NCBI GenBank assembly: GCA_002633025.1
Contig: NMRB01001531.1
Location: 74,555-138,554 of the forward strand
Reading direction: 5' to 3'
Length of the DNA: 64,000 nt
Origin: Notospermus geniculatus
Taxonomy: Eukaryota > Nemertea > Pilidiophora > Heteronemertea > Lineidae
Part shown: positions 1 to 11,000 of the stretch, one piece after another
Layout: every line of letters begins with the position of its first letter
Position numbering within the stretch: position 1 is the stretch's first letter
The notes under the pieces: generated by a model
Databases searched by the model: none
What the model saw: the letters and a program-made list of their open reading frames with translations, nothing else
Told to the model about the DNA's origin: nothing
Made by a program: the position numbers and the translations under genes

Positions 1-9
1 TACATGTAT

Positions 10-250
10 TAAAGTCGTGATCCTAGTCATTACGACTTGAAACACTACTATAATATTTGCGATTTATGTGCACATCTGATTACGAGTCAAAATTAAATGT
101 ATATATTCTGCCATAAAGTTATGGCATTTTACGATTTGCAAACGTCTACCAAATGGTTTTTATGGCGATGATGTCTACAGCGGACCGCAATTCATTCTGC
201 TAGTTGAAGTCGGAGTCGGAAAGGTGCTAAACCTCGCTATTGAATGGTCC
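10..250. repeat. Half copy of a foldback element (TAGCGAGGTT family)
   Basis: This stretch matches the right half of the foldback element at 54717-55126. Shared landmarks are TCGTTACGACTTGAAACAC-like sequence, a GTCTACAGCGGAC block and a GAAGTCGGAGTCGGAAA terminus followed by CCTCGCTA. The left arm is missing, so it is a truncated or window-cut copy. Confidence 0.6.
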
Positions 251-285
251 TAAACCTCCATGGCGGGCGCCATTTTCTTAGTATA

Positions 286-411
286 GTGTTTTCGCCAAGC
301 CCCCGAAACGCCAACGCGAACGTCTACCCTTTTGTTTGGTGCTCTCTTCGTGGCACCGAAGAATGGGTTTGGCGTTCGCGTTGGCGTTTCGGGGGCTTCG
401 CGAAAACTCCC
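286..411. repeat. Foldback (MITE-like) element, GTTTTCGC/GCGAAAAC termini
   Basis: The arms GCCCCCGAAACGCCAACGCG and its reverse complement face each other around a short spacer, and the element is flanked by TA. Related copies lie at 9733-9849 and 31614-31738. There is no coding capacity beyond the read-through of the palindrome. In P1, P2 and P3 it sits in the same B-C intron, so the insertion predates the duplication of these three genes. Confidence 0.8.
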
Positions 412-503
412 TATTGAAAACCGCACCGCTTCCGCAACCACAGCGGAAACGGGGCTTAGGGTGAACACTGCACAATGTCAATATCCGGCGAAAGAATGCC
501 TAC

Positions 504-3500
504 CGATGGCTTTAGCTGCAAACATGATATCATCACCACCTAGTTGTACGAATTCCGACTGATCCATGAGGACATACTCCGTCATTTTGTTTCTCAAAAC
601 AACCTGTGAGTGGATTATATGTAAAGGAAAATAAAGATATATTGTCATCTGCCCGTGCTCTAGTTCGAATTGTAAACATTACGGTTTGTTTATTACCTTG
701 GTTGATTATAATAGTTATTTTTCCTCGGACAGGTGGCAGCACCGTGTATACCAAAACATGAATGTTATCTATATTTATATCTACCCGGTATCTTGATAAA
801 TATTCTTGTACATGTAACTGAAATATATTTAGGATTTTACGCTCAAAAACAAACAAAAACTTGTGAAAGGCGAGATTTAATTCGATTTTATCTGATTTGT
901 TAGTACCAGAAGTTGACAATAGGTGGCACACCGTAATGTTTACAATTCGAACTAGAGCACCTTTAAGTAATGCTGGCTGCAAGTATGAACGTTTCTTTCA
1001 GTTTATGCAGGGCACTTGGAATCCGTCCTCCACTTGGCTGTCGTTAGGCTACATTTTCTGATGTTCTAGATCAAATAGAATGGCAACAACTCTTTTAGTT
1101 GCGTGCCCTTACCTTTATAAAATACGCTGGATCGTTCCCAGATTTCCGGATAGCAAAATATTCCACCCTCCCATTTGTTAGTACCAGAAGTTGACAATAG
1201 GTGGCACACCGTAATGTTTACAATTCGAACTAGAGCACCTTTAAGTAATGCTGGCTGCAAGTATGCACGCTTCTTTCAGTTTAGGGCACTTGGAATCCGT
1301 CCTCCACTTGGCTGTCGTTAGGCTACATTTTCTGATGTTCTAGATCAAATAGGAGCAGTCAGCCGCGCATATTGCTAACAGATGGCAGCACACTCTTAGC
1401 GGACCAAATGTACAGGAAATCTATTATGATCGCTGCTCGATCGATAATGACTGGGTCCGGTAGATGCATTGAATAGGAGCTGTCAGCGAGTTGACCACTA
1501 GGTGTCACTAGGGCCCAATTCAATGCATCTAGCGGAGCTGTTTCGATCACCTTTTACATTTGGTCCGCTAAGACTGTGCTGCCATCTGTTAGCAATATGC
1601 GCGGCTGACTGCTCCTATTGGGCCCTAGTGACACCTAGTGGTCAACTCGCTGACAGCTCCTATTGAATTTGTTGTGGCAACAACTCTTTTAGTTGCGTGC
1701 CCTTACCTTTATAAAATACGCTGGATCGTTCCCAGATTTCCGGATAGCAAAATATTCCACCCTCCCAATGTTATTTCTACAGGGATGGAATGGTACCGTC
1801 AGTTCACTGAAGTCAATAATTAACAAACAATTACTGTTGTAGTGCGTGACATTTTTTTTCCAGTTTTGTAACTTTATCTCACACAAGTTGTTGGTGAGCT
1901 GTGGCCTTCAGGCATTCTCACCACTAAAATCGTCACACTTTTTCGCATTTTTCAATCTTGTCCCAGACTTTTCGCCCTTTTCCTCTCACGTAATCTATTG
2001 ACTAATGATGCATATTCAAATCATTTGGGGTATTGACATTCAAAAATCAGCCATGAAAATGAATGACCTTTGCCTCGGATTTGGAAACCATGCATGTTAC
2101 CGGTATACGTACGCTCCATTATCCTTGATGGGGTCTTCAGTTAACAAGACCCATTTGCAAACGACCCTGCTTCCAAGAGCTAGCCCATACAGCGAGTCTT
2201 TTGTGCCCGACGTGTCGCTGGGGTAAAATTTCATTGTCAGCGACCATTCGGAACCTACATGTAGAATACGTTATTTTTCATACTACACATTAACCAGGTT
2301 TTATATTGCATTTTCGGTACAAAAATAACGTTGTCGTTAACGTTTACGTTATATAATATCGTTTGGTTTCGAAACCACCCTAGTGAGGTCTCGCAAGCGC
2401 CCGGTTAGGCCCTACGACGACATTTATCTATTGTGTGGGTATACCCAAACAATAGATAAACGTTGTATCAGCAGCGCCATTTTCGGTCGCTTGTGCAGTC
2501 GCCCCCTCTGACCGCCAGCATTTTGTAACGTGTATAAGCTTCTGACGTCACATGGTGAACTATTAGACCGCCATCTTTGTTGGGAAGGTCTATGACCGTA
2601 TTTTAGAATGCTCCTCAACGTAAAGGAGTTCCTCAAGGCTATTGTTGGCTATTTTGTAATCGGGTAACTCTTATCATTGTGAACTGTCACAATATCAGTG
2701 AAATCAACATGTCCCAATAAATATGAAACCACTGCGTGAATCCGCTTACAAAAAATGTCCAATGGATAATCATCACTACTGTGTCCACCTGTGCATGTCC
2801 GTCATCCGTCAACGCTCCGTGGACCGCTTCATATTTCTTGATTTAATACGCACCATCTTTTTCAGTGTTGCGTGTTGTGTGATCATCCATTATAAATTTT
2901 TTTTTGCTTCGCGTTATCATGGGCGGGGTATATACTTTACTTTCGTCTGTCCTTGGAGGAATTATACTGACAATAGTGAGGTTTCGCAAGCGCCCGGTTA
3001 GGTCCTACGACGACGTTTATCTATTGTGTGGGTGTACCCAAACAATAGATAAACGTCGTCGTATGGCCTAACCGGGCGCTTGCGAAACCTCGCTATTATA
3101 ATTCCTCCTATGTCTGTCTAAGGTCACTTCAATCCCGATATTCATGCCAGTCGTTAGGCCTAGCCTCCCGGAGGATAAGTCGATTCCATTCAACAAAATT
3201 AACACTTTCGCTACCGGATTAATTTGAAAAGTGTACATTGTGCATCATGAATTTCGCGTGTGTTGACAAAAAGGCGCCTAGCCCCGCGAAATTGCAGCCA
3301 AAACTGGCGCCAAGCCACTCATTCTGGAGGCAACGAAATGGGCCACGACCTCATATAGGTTTGCTTGTTCCAAAATGTCTGTGAGAGGAACAGGCCAGAG
3401 CCAAAGATGCAAGTTGTCGACGAAATAGTCTGCATTCCGCCTACGTTTTCGTAAGGTTGCCAACGTCGTACGGTATCCAAAATAATGTACATGCAGAGCT

Positions 3501-3884
3501 ATTGCGTTGCTCGTACGCGTTGCTCGTACGCGTCAGGGTCATGCTGTGGGAGCATGACCCTGTGCTCCGAGGATAATCCGGCTAGGCTCGGGCCTACATG
3601 TAGATCAAGAATTAAACAGATGGCAATGAATTCGTAACAAAATTAACACTTTCGCTACCGGATTAATTTGAAAAGTGTACATTGTGCATCATGAATTTCG
3701 CGTGTGTTGACAAAAAGGCGCCTAGCCCCGCGAAATTGCAGCCAAAACTGGCGCCAAGCCACTCATTCTGGAGGCAACGAAATGGGCCACGAATTCGTAA
3801 CAGAAGATACATTAAGAACATCTTACCTTTGATTTTCCCCATCAGGCACAAAAGTAACAGTTGAAAATGTCCCAGCGATTTCAT
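504..3884 (-). CDS. P1: secreted PLAT-like + PAN protein gene (3' exon off window)
   Basis: Minus-strand exons: SP 3827-3884, A 2113-2254, B 1707-1806, C 504-603. Exon D would lie left of base 1. SP starts at an ATG and encodes a hydrophobic leader (MKSLGHFQLLLLCLMG) with a GTAAGA donor in phase 1. A opens after CATGTAG, carries EWSLTMKFYPSDTSGTK and ends at GTACGT in phase 2. B contains one Cys and GRVEYFAIRKSG and ends AAG before GTAAGG in phase 0. C contains VVLRNKMTEYVLMDQ. Lengths are 58, 142, 100 and 100 nt; the B and C differences from the family norm (97 and 106) are multiples of three. A+B+C follow the PLAT/LH2 pattern (hydrophobic start, SGT turn, G-I/L pair, late YVL strand). The B-C intron holds a TTAA element (655-962) and a partial copy of exon B. 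The family identity is inference from pattern, with no search run. Confidence 0.7.
655..962. mobile_element. TTAA-targeting foldback element, AGGTGCTCTAG termini (copy 1)
   Basis: Terminal arms GTGCTCTAGTTCGAATTGTA and its reverse complement enclose about 300 bp. A TTAA follows the right end; the left TTAA is degraded. The homologous introns of P2 and P3 have no insertion here (compare 9905-9920 and 31795-31810). Better-preserved copies lie at 41695-41991 and 42323-42618. Confidence 0.8.
898..1352. repeat. Tandem duplication of ~277 bp in the P1 B-C intron
   Basis: Sequence from TTGTTAGTACCAGAAGTTGA at about 898 repeats from about 1175, including the right end of the TTAA element, the GTAATGCTGGCTGCAAGTATG segment and the TGATGTTCTAGATCAAATAG segment. 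The first copy ends in a partial duplicate of exon B. The second copy is interrupted by the foldback at 1351-1661. Confidence 0.8.
1113..1171 (-). pseudogene. Partial duplicate of P1 exon B
   Basis: This repeats the donor-side part of P1 exon B (1707-1806), including the same GTAAGG donor, and stops abruptly at 1171, where truncated mobile-element sequence begins. It lacks the splice acceptor and the start of the exon, so it should not be spliced in. It arose with the ~277-bp tandem duplication. Confidence 0.75.
1351..1661. mobile_element. AGGAGC foldback element (composite copy)
   Basis: It starts AGGAGCAGTCAGCCGCGCAT and ends GCTCCT, flanked by AT on both sides. Two nested inverted repeats are present: 1351-1416 against 1556-1616, and about 1475-1520 against 1619-1661. 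The homologous P2 intron reads CAAATTGAATTTG without the insertion. Related copies lie at 7734-7898 and about 40111-40270. Confidence 0.8.
2255..2465. repeat. Fragments of two foldback families in P1 intron 1
   Basis: 2262-2385 matches one side of the TAGGGAGGTTT family (TTTTTCATACTACACATTAA, then CGGTACAAAAATAACGTTG). 2382-2465 matches the GTGAGGTTTCGCAAGCGCCC family seen complete at 2976-3093. Neither copy has both ends. Confidence 0.6.
2976..3093. mobile_element. Foldback element, GTGAGGTTTCGCAAGCGCCC termini
   Basis: The two arms of about 55 bp are nearly perfect inverted repeats around GTGTACCC, and TA flanks both ends (AATA...TATT). The block-2 counterpart is at 25288-25405, and a further copy at 26489-26789 contains a nested element. 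Confidence 0.85.
3196..3790. repeat. Internal ~150-bp direct duplication near the P1 SP exon
   Basis: AACAAAATTAACACTTTCGC through GGAGGCAACGAAATGGGCCA occurs at 3196-3350 and again at about 3640-3790. Block 2 holds the sequence once (about 25720-25862), so block 1 gained a copy or block 2 lost one. Confidence 0.8.
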
Positions 3885-3940
3885 CTTCTCCGCGTCTGGT
3901 CAATACGTTGTGCACTGATGGAGCGGTTGCTGACTGTGAC

Positions 3941-4116
3941 CATGGAGGTAATATTGAGAAGGAGCGAACACGGACCCCACATCAAACAGTACAATCATCG
4001 TTCCGCTGTTTGCTAAAGTGATTAGGGGGAAGGGAACAAAGGCAAACAATGGGGGCGTGGAATTGTGGTCACAGCGATTAGGGCCGTGCTCGCTCCTTCT
4101 CAATACTACCTCCATG
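3941..4116. mobile_element. 176-bp deletion derivative of the CATGGAGG transposon, 7-bp target duplication
   Basis: The ends CATGGAGGTAATATTGAGAA and CTCAATACTACCTCCATG are inverted repeats. CTGTGAC is duplicated at 3934-3940 and 4117-4123, and the empty site with a single CTGTGAC is seen in block 2 near 26250-26265. The internal ends match the 746-bp element at 4975-5720, so this is an internally deleted relative. Confidence 0.9.
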
Positions 4117-4708
4117 CTGTGACAAAGTTCTCCCAACTCTCCCAACAGCGACTCTCCGAAGGTTACCGAAGCTTGCCGACACTGTATGGAGGTTGGATTT
4201 TTTCCACAACACCGTGTCATGCACTGGGATTAATCAAGACTGCAGTGGCCTCTTTCTACCATCGTTTCAAACTCCTCCGTTTACTTAGTGTTTGACTGCC
4301 GAAGTAGAGGGAGCCACCTAGCGGCAGTAAGACAAACTGCAAAATTGCATTACAAATTGTACATAATGAGTAAATCGGGTCAATTCACCGACAACGTATG
4401 TATACCTCAAAGACTACTTCTTTCCACAACATAAGAAGTTACTCGCCAAAAAGGGACACAAAGTGGATTGTTATGTGAATGGGGACAAAACGTGCTCTGT
4501 TCATTCTGTTCGCTAAATGTAAACAGTGACAAACACTCGCCATTGGTCGAAATAATTAGTCTGACCTCTGACGAACGCTCCCATTGGTCGAAATTTAATT
4601 AGTCTGACCTCTTACATCAATCTGCATCACACAATGGGAATTCATAGAATCTGCATTGATCTCGCCGACGACGCGACAATCGAAAATTGCCGTGTGTAAA
4701 CTTTCCGT

Positions 4709-6786
4709 ATGCAAATGCAGGTCAGAGGTCCGCTTATGATAAAACCGAAACCTGAATTCGAGCCCGAGACTGGGCCGTCGATAGATGAATAGACGACAAT
4801 AGTAACTGTGTTCATTGGTTTATATACTAAAATTGGGACGGTTTGAGAGAGGATCCACACCCAACAGTCATTTTCCACCTCATAGTCAACAATGAAGGCG
4901 GAGAGACGGCCAAATTTCTAACTCATTTGCAGATTTATTCGCTGTGTTTGGATTTTACCACCAGCCAGTTTGGGCATGGAGGTAGTATTGAGAAGGAGCG
5001 AGCACGGCCCTAATCGCTGTGACCACAATTCCACGCCCCCATTGTTTGCCTTTGTTCCCGCCTATTGTCCGGTACGCACGCTGAGCTCCTTGAAGGCAAT
5101 CATGAATTCCGCACAACTCTCAAAGTGCAGCGCCATCTATAATTGATATCGCGTCGACCCAATCATATTCTTGCGTTTTTCTCCACGTTGGGAATTAGAT
5201 AACCGGCTATTTCGAAGACAACTCAATTTGGTAAACTCTCCGCTGTATTTTAGTGAAAAAATCATCGAAAAAGACCAATTTCCAATAAAGATATCTACGT
5301 TTTAAGGTAAACATGATAATGATAATGATAATGAGATTCTTCGCATCTGAAAAGTTTGAAGAGGATTGCGTTATGATAGTTTAAAAGATGATTAGTTCAG
5401 GTAACATATACGGGTGGTCGTTTCAGTGCGAGATGCTGCGAGGTGCTGTTTTTGACGCGATGAAAACGATGAATTTTTCAGTTTTCGTGCGTAGGCAACG
5501 TCCACTGCCATTGTTCCCTTCTATTGTTTGGACTCTGACCATTGTACAAGGGAAGTGCTGACTGCACACGGAAATTACCGAAGATTAGATCGGCTTTTTC
5601 CGACCATCGTGCGGCGTTATTAGCCTATTGTCCCCCTAATCACTTTAGCAAACAGCGGAACGATGATTGTACTGTTTGATGTGGGGTCCGTGTTCGCTCC
5701 TTCTCAATATTACCTCCATGGTTTGGGGCAAGTCAAATAAGCCAAGTTCTATTCGGTGACACCAGGTGTCATCCCATACGGCGCGGCCTAGCGCCTGTCC
5801 GACTTCACGTGTTGCATTGTCTGTCGTCCACCAGACCAGTGTCTTTTGTGACTCCTTATTGTACCTAAATGGCCACTTCTTTCCACTTCATAAGAAATTA
5901 CCCGGGACACAAATCGATTGTTATGTGAATGGAGACAAAACGTGCTCTGTTCATTCTGTTCGCTAAATGTAAACAATAACAAACGCTCCCATTGGTCGAA
6001 ATATAATTAGTCTGACCTCTTACCCTCAATCTGCATCACACAATGGGAATTCATAGAATCTGCATTGATCTCACCGACGACGCGACAATCGGAAATTGCC
6101 GAGTGTAAACTTTCCGTATGCAAATGCAGGTCAGAGGTCAGCTTATGATAAAACCGAAACCTGAATCCGAGCCCGAGACTGGACCGTCGATAGATGAATA
6201 GACGACAATAGTACTGTGTTCATTGGTTTATATACTAAACTTGGGACGGTTTGAGAGAGGATCCACATCCAACAGTCATTTTCCACATCTTAGTCAACAA
6301 TGAAGGCGGAGAGATGGCCATTTCTAACATATTTGCAGATTAATCGCTGTGTTTGGATTTTACCACCAGCCAGTTTGGGGCAAGTCAAGAAGGCCAAGTT
6401 CTATTCGGTGACACCAGGTGTCATCCCATAGTCTACGGCGCGGCCTGTCCGACTTCACGTGCTGCATTGTCTATCGTCCACCGGACCAGTGTCTTTTGTG
6501 ACTCCTTATTGTACCTCAATGGCCACTTCTTTCCACTTCATAAGAAATTACCCGGGACACAAAATCGATTGTTATGTGAATGGAGACAAAACGTGCTCTG
6601 TTCATTCTGTTAGCTAAATGTAAACAATAACAAACGCTCCCATTGGTTGAAATATAATTAGTCTGACCTCTTACCCTCAATCTGCATCACACAAAGGGAA
6701 TTCATAGAATCTGCGTTGATGTCGCCGATTACAATCGGAAATTGCCGAGTATAAACTTTCCGTATGCAAATGCAGGTCAGAGGTCA
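4709..6786. promoter_or_regulatory. Iterated octamer plus DR1 motif in each upstream unit
   Basis: Each unit carries ATGCAAAT (4709-4716, 6118-6125, 6764-6771). A direct repeat of AGGTCA spaced by one base follows 2 bases later: 4719-4731 with one mismatch, 6128-6140 and 6774-6786 perfect. ATGCAAAT is the POU-factor octamer, and AGGTCA-N-AGGTCA is the DR1 site of HNF4/RXR/COUP-type nuclear receptors. Position upstream of P1 suggests an enhancer array; binding is not shown. Confidence 0.45.
4975..5720. mobile_element. CATGGAGG DNA transposon, 746 bp, 7-bp target duplication
   Basis: Ends CATGGAGGTAGTATTGAGAA and TTCTCAATATTACCTCCATG; GTTTGGG is duplicated at 5721-5727 and 5068-like position 4968-4974. 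Block 2 has the empty site (CAGTTTGGGGCTGG near 27380). No transposase frame is visible, so it is non-autonomous. A 7-bp duplication with CA...TG ends could fit a P or hAT relative; the superfamily is not settled. Confidence 0.85.
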
Positions 6787-7254
6787 GCTTATGATAAAAC
6801 CGAAACCTGAATCCGAGCCCGAGACTGGACCGTCGATAGATGAATAGACGACAATAGTACTGTGTTCATTGGTTTATATACTAAAATTTGGACGGTTTGA
6901 GAGAGGATCCACACCCAACAGTCATTTTCCACCTCTTAGTCAACAATGAACGCGGAGAGATGGCCATATTTCTAACTTATTTGCAGATTTAGTGGCTGTG
7001 TTTGGATTTTACCACCAGCCAGTTTGGGTCAAGTCAAGTAGGCCAAGTTCTATTCGGTGACACTACTACCACTACTGCGCACGGCGTGGACACAACAATA
7101 AACCGCTTCACTCACTCCCCGCGAATAAAATACCGGTAATGAAAATGGTTATTTATCGAACCCGGCTCGCTGAACAGTACGCAAAATTTTGCTTAAACTT
7201 CGAGCTGCCCTCATTGTCCTGAACCAGGTAATAAATTCCCTCCCAGTGTCTTCA

Positions 7255-7345
7255 GTTATTTGGTTAGCACAGTGCAAAGGGCCAGAGGACTATAACCCTG
7301 AGGTCGTGGGTTCGATACCCGTGTAGTCATAATTTTCCCTTTTTC
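7255..7345 (+). repeat. tRNA-derived (SINE-like) sequence
   Basis: TGGTTAGCACAGTGC resembles a pol III A box, and GGTTCGATACC is a good B box 40 bases further on, followed by T-rich sequence. I could not pair an acceptor stem, so it is not a functional tRNA gene. A second copy is at 29856-29945 in the duplicated block. Confidence 0.5.
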
Positions 7346-7733
7346 TTCTTTTTTGTTTTCCTTATCTCATAAAACTATTGTGACTTTTTGAATTTTTTTT
7401 TCATAAAAACTCGTTAATCAATTTCTTCTTAATGGTGACACTGATAAAATTGGCCACAGAATCGTCGCAACATCCTTACCTGGGCATACCCATCGCGAAT
7501 CTCTGACCCACAAACCCTAGGGGAGCCGTATCTCATAGTCTTAAAAGCGAGCTTGCAGCATTTTTCCGGCGTATGTTGTATAAACACTATAGTACGTTTA
7601 AGTCATCTGGACCCCGATAGGAGGACCCTTTGGTTGTAGGCAGACCTCGGTATTGTTGGTGAAGTCTGGCTATTGAAATGCGTTTTATTGACAGGACACT
7701 TCCAGCCAATCACATGCACCATGCGTGTTCAAT

Positions 7734-7898
7734 AGGAGCTGTCAGCGAGTTGACCAATAGGTGTCACTACGGCCCAATTCAATGATATAGCGGACCCAGT
7801 CATTATCGATCGAGCAGCAATCACGTAGATTTTCCTGTACATTGGTCCGCTAGAACTTTGCTGCCATCTGTTGGCAATATGCGCGGCTGACTGCTCCT
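7734..7898. mobile_element. AGGAGC foldback element, 165 bp
   Basis: It starts AGGAGCTGTCAGCGAGTTGA and ends GACTGCTCCT, flanked by AT on both sides. Block 2 (near 30325) reads GTTCAATTTCGAATCA with no insertion, giving the pre-insertion site. The target duplication is AT, or there is none and insertion was between A and T; the bases cannot distinguish these. Confidence 0.85.
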
Positions 7899-8057
7899 AT
7901 TTCAAATCAGGGCCTAGTTGCATGTTCTGGGCCTATTTCGAATCAAGGTTCAGCTGGTTAGAAAACAATGTGCGTTGGACCGTTTAGAGTAAACCTTAAA
8001 TTCATTGTTGTCCGGTTACGCCCATCGGGATCCAGATGATTTAAACGTAGGCCTACT

Positions 8058-11000
8058 TTAGTTCTGCTTCATGACACTCGTGCGCCGCATATAGGCCAAC
8101 GTGTAGTATGTCTTGGTTCCGAGGTTACTCCCGTCGTTCACACGCCTCATTTCGCAGTTGTCATTGGCCACGAGGAATGCCTCGCATTTTTCGGTTTCCC
8201 AGCATCTGTGAGCGCATTCGAGTTGGCTTTGTACACCTTTAGGATTCCCGATATTTACTCCAAGGTTACCGTCCGTCATCTTGATGTACCTGATGGAAGC
8301 ATCTGAAAGTAGCATTCTTGGATGAGGATGCTGAAGACGATACTGGTCCATTAAAGGGAGACATGCGAAAAATATTGCCCGGCGGGCACAAGTTCTCTGA
8401 GTTGTAGCGCCGTCTGTTAATACACGGTGACACTACGCTATATCACAGGCCCCTGTAGAGCTATAGTGAGCTTAGAACACGTATCTAACCAAAAAACACT
8501 AGTTTGTAAAAAAACACACCCCGAGCTCACGAATTTATGAGCTCGTGGTGTGTTTTAGATACGTCTTGTGTTTTTTAGATACGTTTGGTTAGAAAAGTGT
8601 TCGAACTCACTGATCCAGCTCTACAGGCGCCTGTGATAGAGCGTAGTGTCACCGTGTATTAACAGATGGCGCTACAACTCAGACAACTTGTGCCCGCCGG
8701 GCAATATTTTTCGCATGTCTCCCTTTAGGACTTTGACCGATCCCACCCTCACAATTTAAAGGAGCACGGTATTGGATCTCAAATGAGTCATTTGACTGCC
8801 GACGTAGAGGGAGCCACCTAGCGGCAGTAAGACGAACTACATGAAATGGTCCATGGACCATGTGCTCACCTGGGTGAAAGTACCATAAAAACAAATGACA
8901 AATTTTAAATCGATATGTTCCAGGGGCCTTGAGTTCCACGGTCATACGAATAGATGATCACACCAAGTTGTAATAGGGCCAAGTAGCCACAAAACGTGCC
9001 ACCAAAATGCCCTGGCAAACCTGAACAATTGAAAAGTTGTGGCTCAACATGAGTTCAAGATAATCTTCTTTGGTGCATACGGCCCTCTTTGTGAAATCGG
9101 CCCTTACTGTCTCTAAAATGTAAAAAGTCCACGGCAAGCCGCTGGGTGGGGAAAATCGTACGGGGCCCGGTGGATTTGTGACCTAGGCTTAAAGGGACTA
9201 GGAAAATTTTTTCAAGCTTCGGTTATTACAAAATGCTAGTCATTCATGATAAATTCCCACCGTCAATTCACTTTTTCAATTAACTGTTAATTACTGGCAC
9301 CCAGACAAATCAGTTATCACCACACCATGGAGCATTCACCACGTCACTGGGAACCTAATCAACATAACAGAGTACAGGCTCGCTCCATACAAAACATACA
9401 GCGAGAGGTTCCCAGTGACGTGGTGAATTCTCCATGGTGTGGTGATGACTGATTTGTCTGCGTGCCAGTAATTAACACTTAATTGAAAAAGTGAATTGAC
9501 GGTGGGAATTTATCATGAAAGACTAGCATTTTGTAATAATCGAAGCTTGAAAAAATTTTCCTAGTCCCTTTAAAGAATGCCTACCGATGCCTGTAGCTGG
9601 AAGTCTGACGGCCTTAGTGTTGCTTACACCAGCTGCGTTTTCCGACTGATCCATGAGGACATACTCCGTCACTTTGTTTCTCAAAACAACCTGGATTTGT
9701 TCATGTAAAGGGAAATAAAGATGTACGATATAAAAGAGTTTTCGCAAAGCCCCCGAAACGCCAATCCCATTGTTCGATGCCGCGAAGAAGGCACCGAACA
9801 AAAGGATAGACGTGCGCGTTGGCGTTTCGGGGGCTTTGCGAAAACTCGCTATTTAGTCAACCTGACTTGGGGCTTATTCCTATGTATAATGTTATCTGCC
9901 CCCATCTGCCCTTGAAGTAATGCTGGCTGCAAGTTATGCACGTTTCTTGCAGTTAACGCAAGGCACTTAAATCGAAAATGGAATTCGTCCTCTACTTGGC
10001 TTGCTACCGTCGTTAGGCTTCATTATCTGATGCTCCAAATCAAATTGAATTTGTTGGAGCAACGGCGCTTTGAGTTATGTCTCCTTACCCTTATCAGATA
10101 TGCTTGATCGTCACCATTTGACGTGATGGCAAAAGACGTCAGCCTCCCAAAGTTAGAGCAATCCGTGAATGGTACCGTCAGTTCACTGAAGTCGATAATT
10201 AACAAACAGTTATTGCGAAGGGAGTAAGAAAGAAAAGTGGAAAATGAGAAGTGGGAAATTTTTTGAATTTTTTGGCAAATTTGTCAATTTATCAAATTAT
10301 CAAATTCGGGTAAGTTTTTTTCCCATTTTCAGAAATATCGGCCGAAAAATCAAACAAAATGTCATGTCATTTTAAGAAAACTTTTCAAAATGGAAAAAAA
10401 TTCGATCCCAATGTGAGAAATTGAAAAAATTCGCTAAAAATTCCAAAATTTCCCACTTTTTATTTTCCACATTTATTTCTTACTCCCTTTGCGTGACATT
10501 TTTGCCAGATTTGTTATTTTATTTCGTCACATTTTCTCACATCAGTTATTCAGAAATATTTTATCATCTAATTTTATGCTTATCCTTAGCATTTCTCTCC
10601 TGTTTATCAATTCGCATATCAGCTTTGGAAACCATGCATGTTTTTTAGTTATACGTACGCTCCATTATCCTTGATGGGGTCTTTATTTAATGTGATATGA
10701 TCGCAGTTCTTTTTGGTTCCAATAATTTGCCCAAGCAGACCACTTTTTGTGCCCGACGTGTCGCTGGGGTAGAATTTCATTGTCAGGGACCATTCGGAAC
10801 CTATAGAAATATGCTATATATAGGGAGATTCATTGTGAACTTTTGGATTTTTANAATTTTCGACCAAAATTTACCTCGACAGCCGTAATGGCAGGCCTGC
10901 CATGCCTACCTGCATTATATGCCATTTTCGGCGCCATAAACGCCTGAAAAGCCTGAAATTGAGTTCTGGTATGTAGATAAGATGATAGAGATTGCATTTG

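Larger units (their letters stand above)
4390..7070. repeat. Tandem array of ~650-bp units upstream of P1 (3 units)
   Basis: Three head-to-tail copies of a roughly 650-bp unit are present, the first split by the transposon at 4975-5720. Markers that recur once per unit are GGGACACAAA with GACAAAACGTGCTCTGTTC, CCCATTGGTCGAAAT, TATGCAAATGCAGG, GACGGTTTGAGAGAGGATCC and TTCTATTCGGTGACAC. Block 2 has four units (26790-29680). The array lies 5-prime of the minus-strand P1 start exon. Short frames within it are repeated because the unit is repeated and show no protein pattern. Confidence 0.9.
2597..10853. repeat. Segmental duplication, left copy
   Basis: This block matches 24929-32738 in order and orientation, near-identical by eye apart from mobile-element insertions and small indels. 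It carries the SP exon of P1 and exons D, C, B and A of P2. Both ends fall within intron 1 of a family member. A single N (10854) sits exactly at the right edge. Confidence 0.9.

Noticed and set aside
533-982. 149-codon minus-strand frame
   Set aside because: It lies almost wholly in the TTAA foldback (655-962); the same peptide recurs wherever the element recurs.
4390-7070. CRISPR array or tandem protein-coding repeat
   Set aside because: Units are ~650 bp with no short-repeat/unique-spacer pattern, and the repeated frames carry indels that change phase between units.
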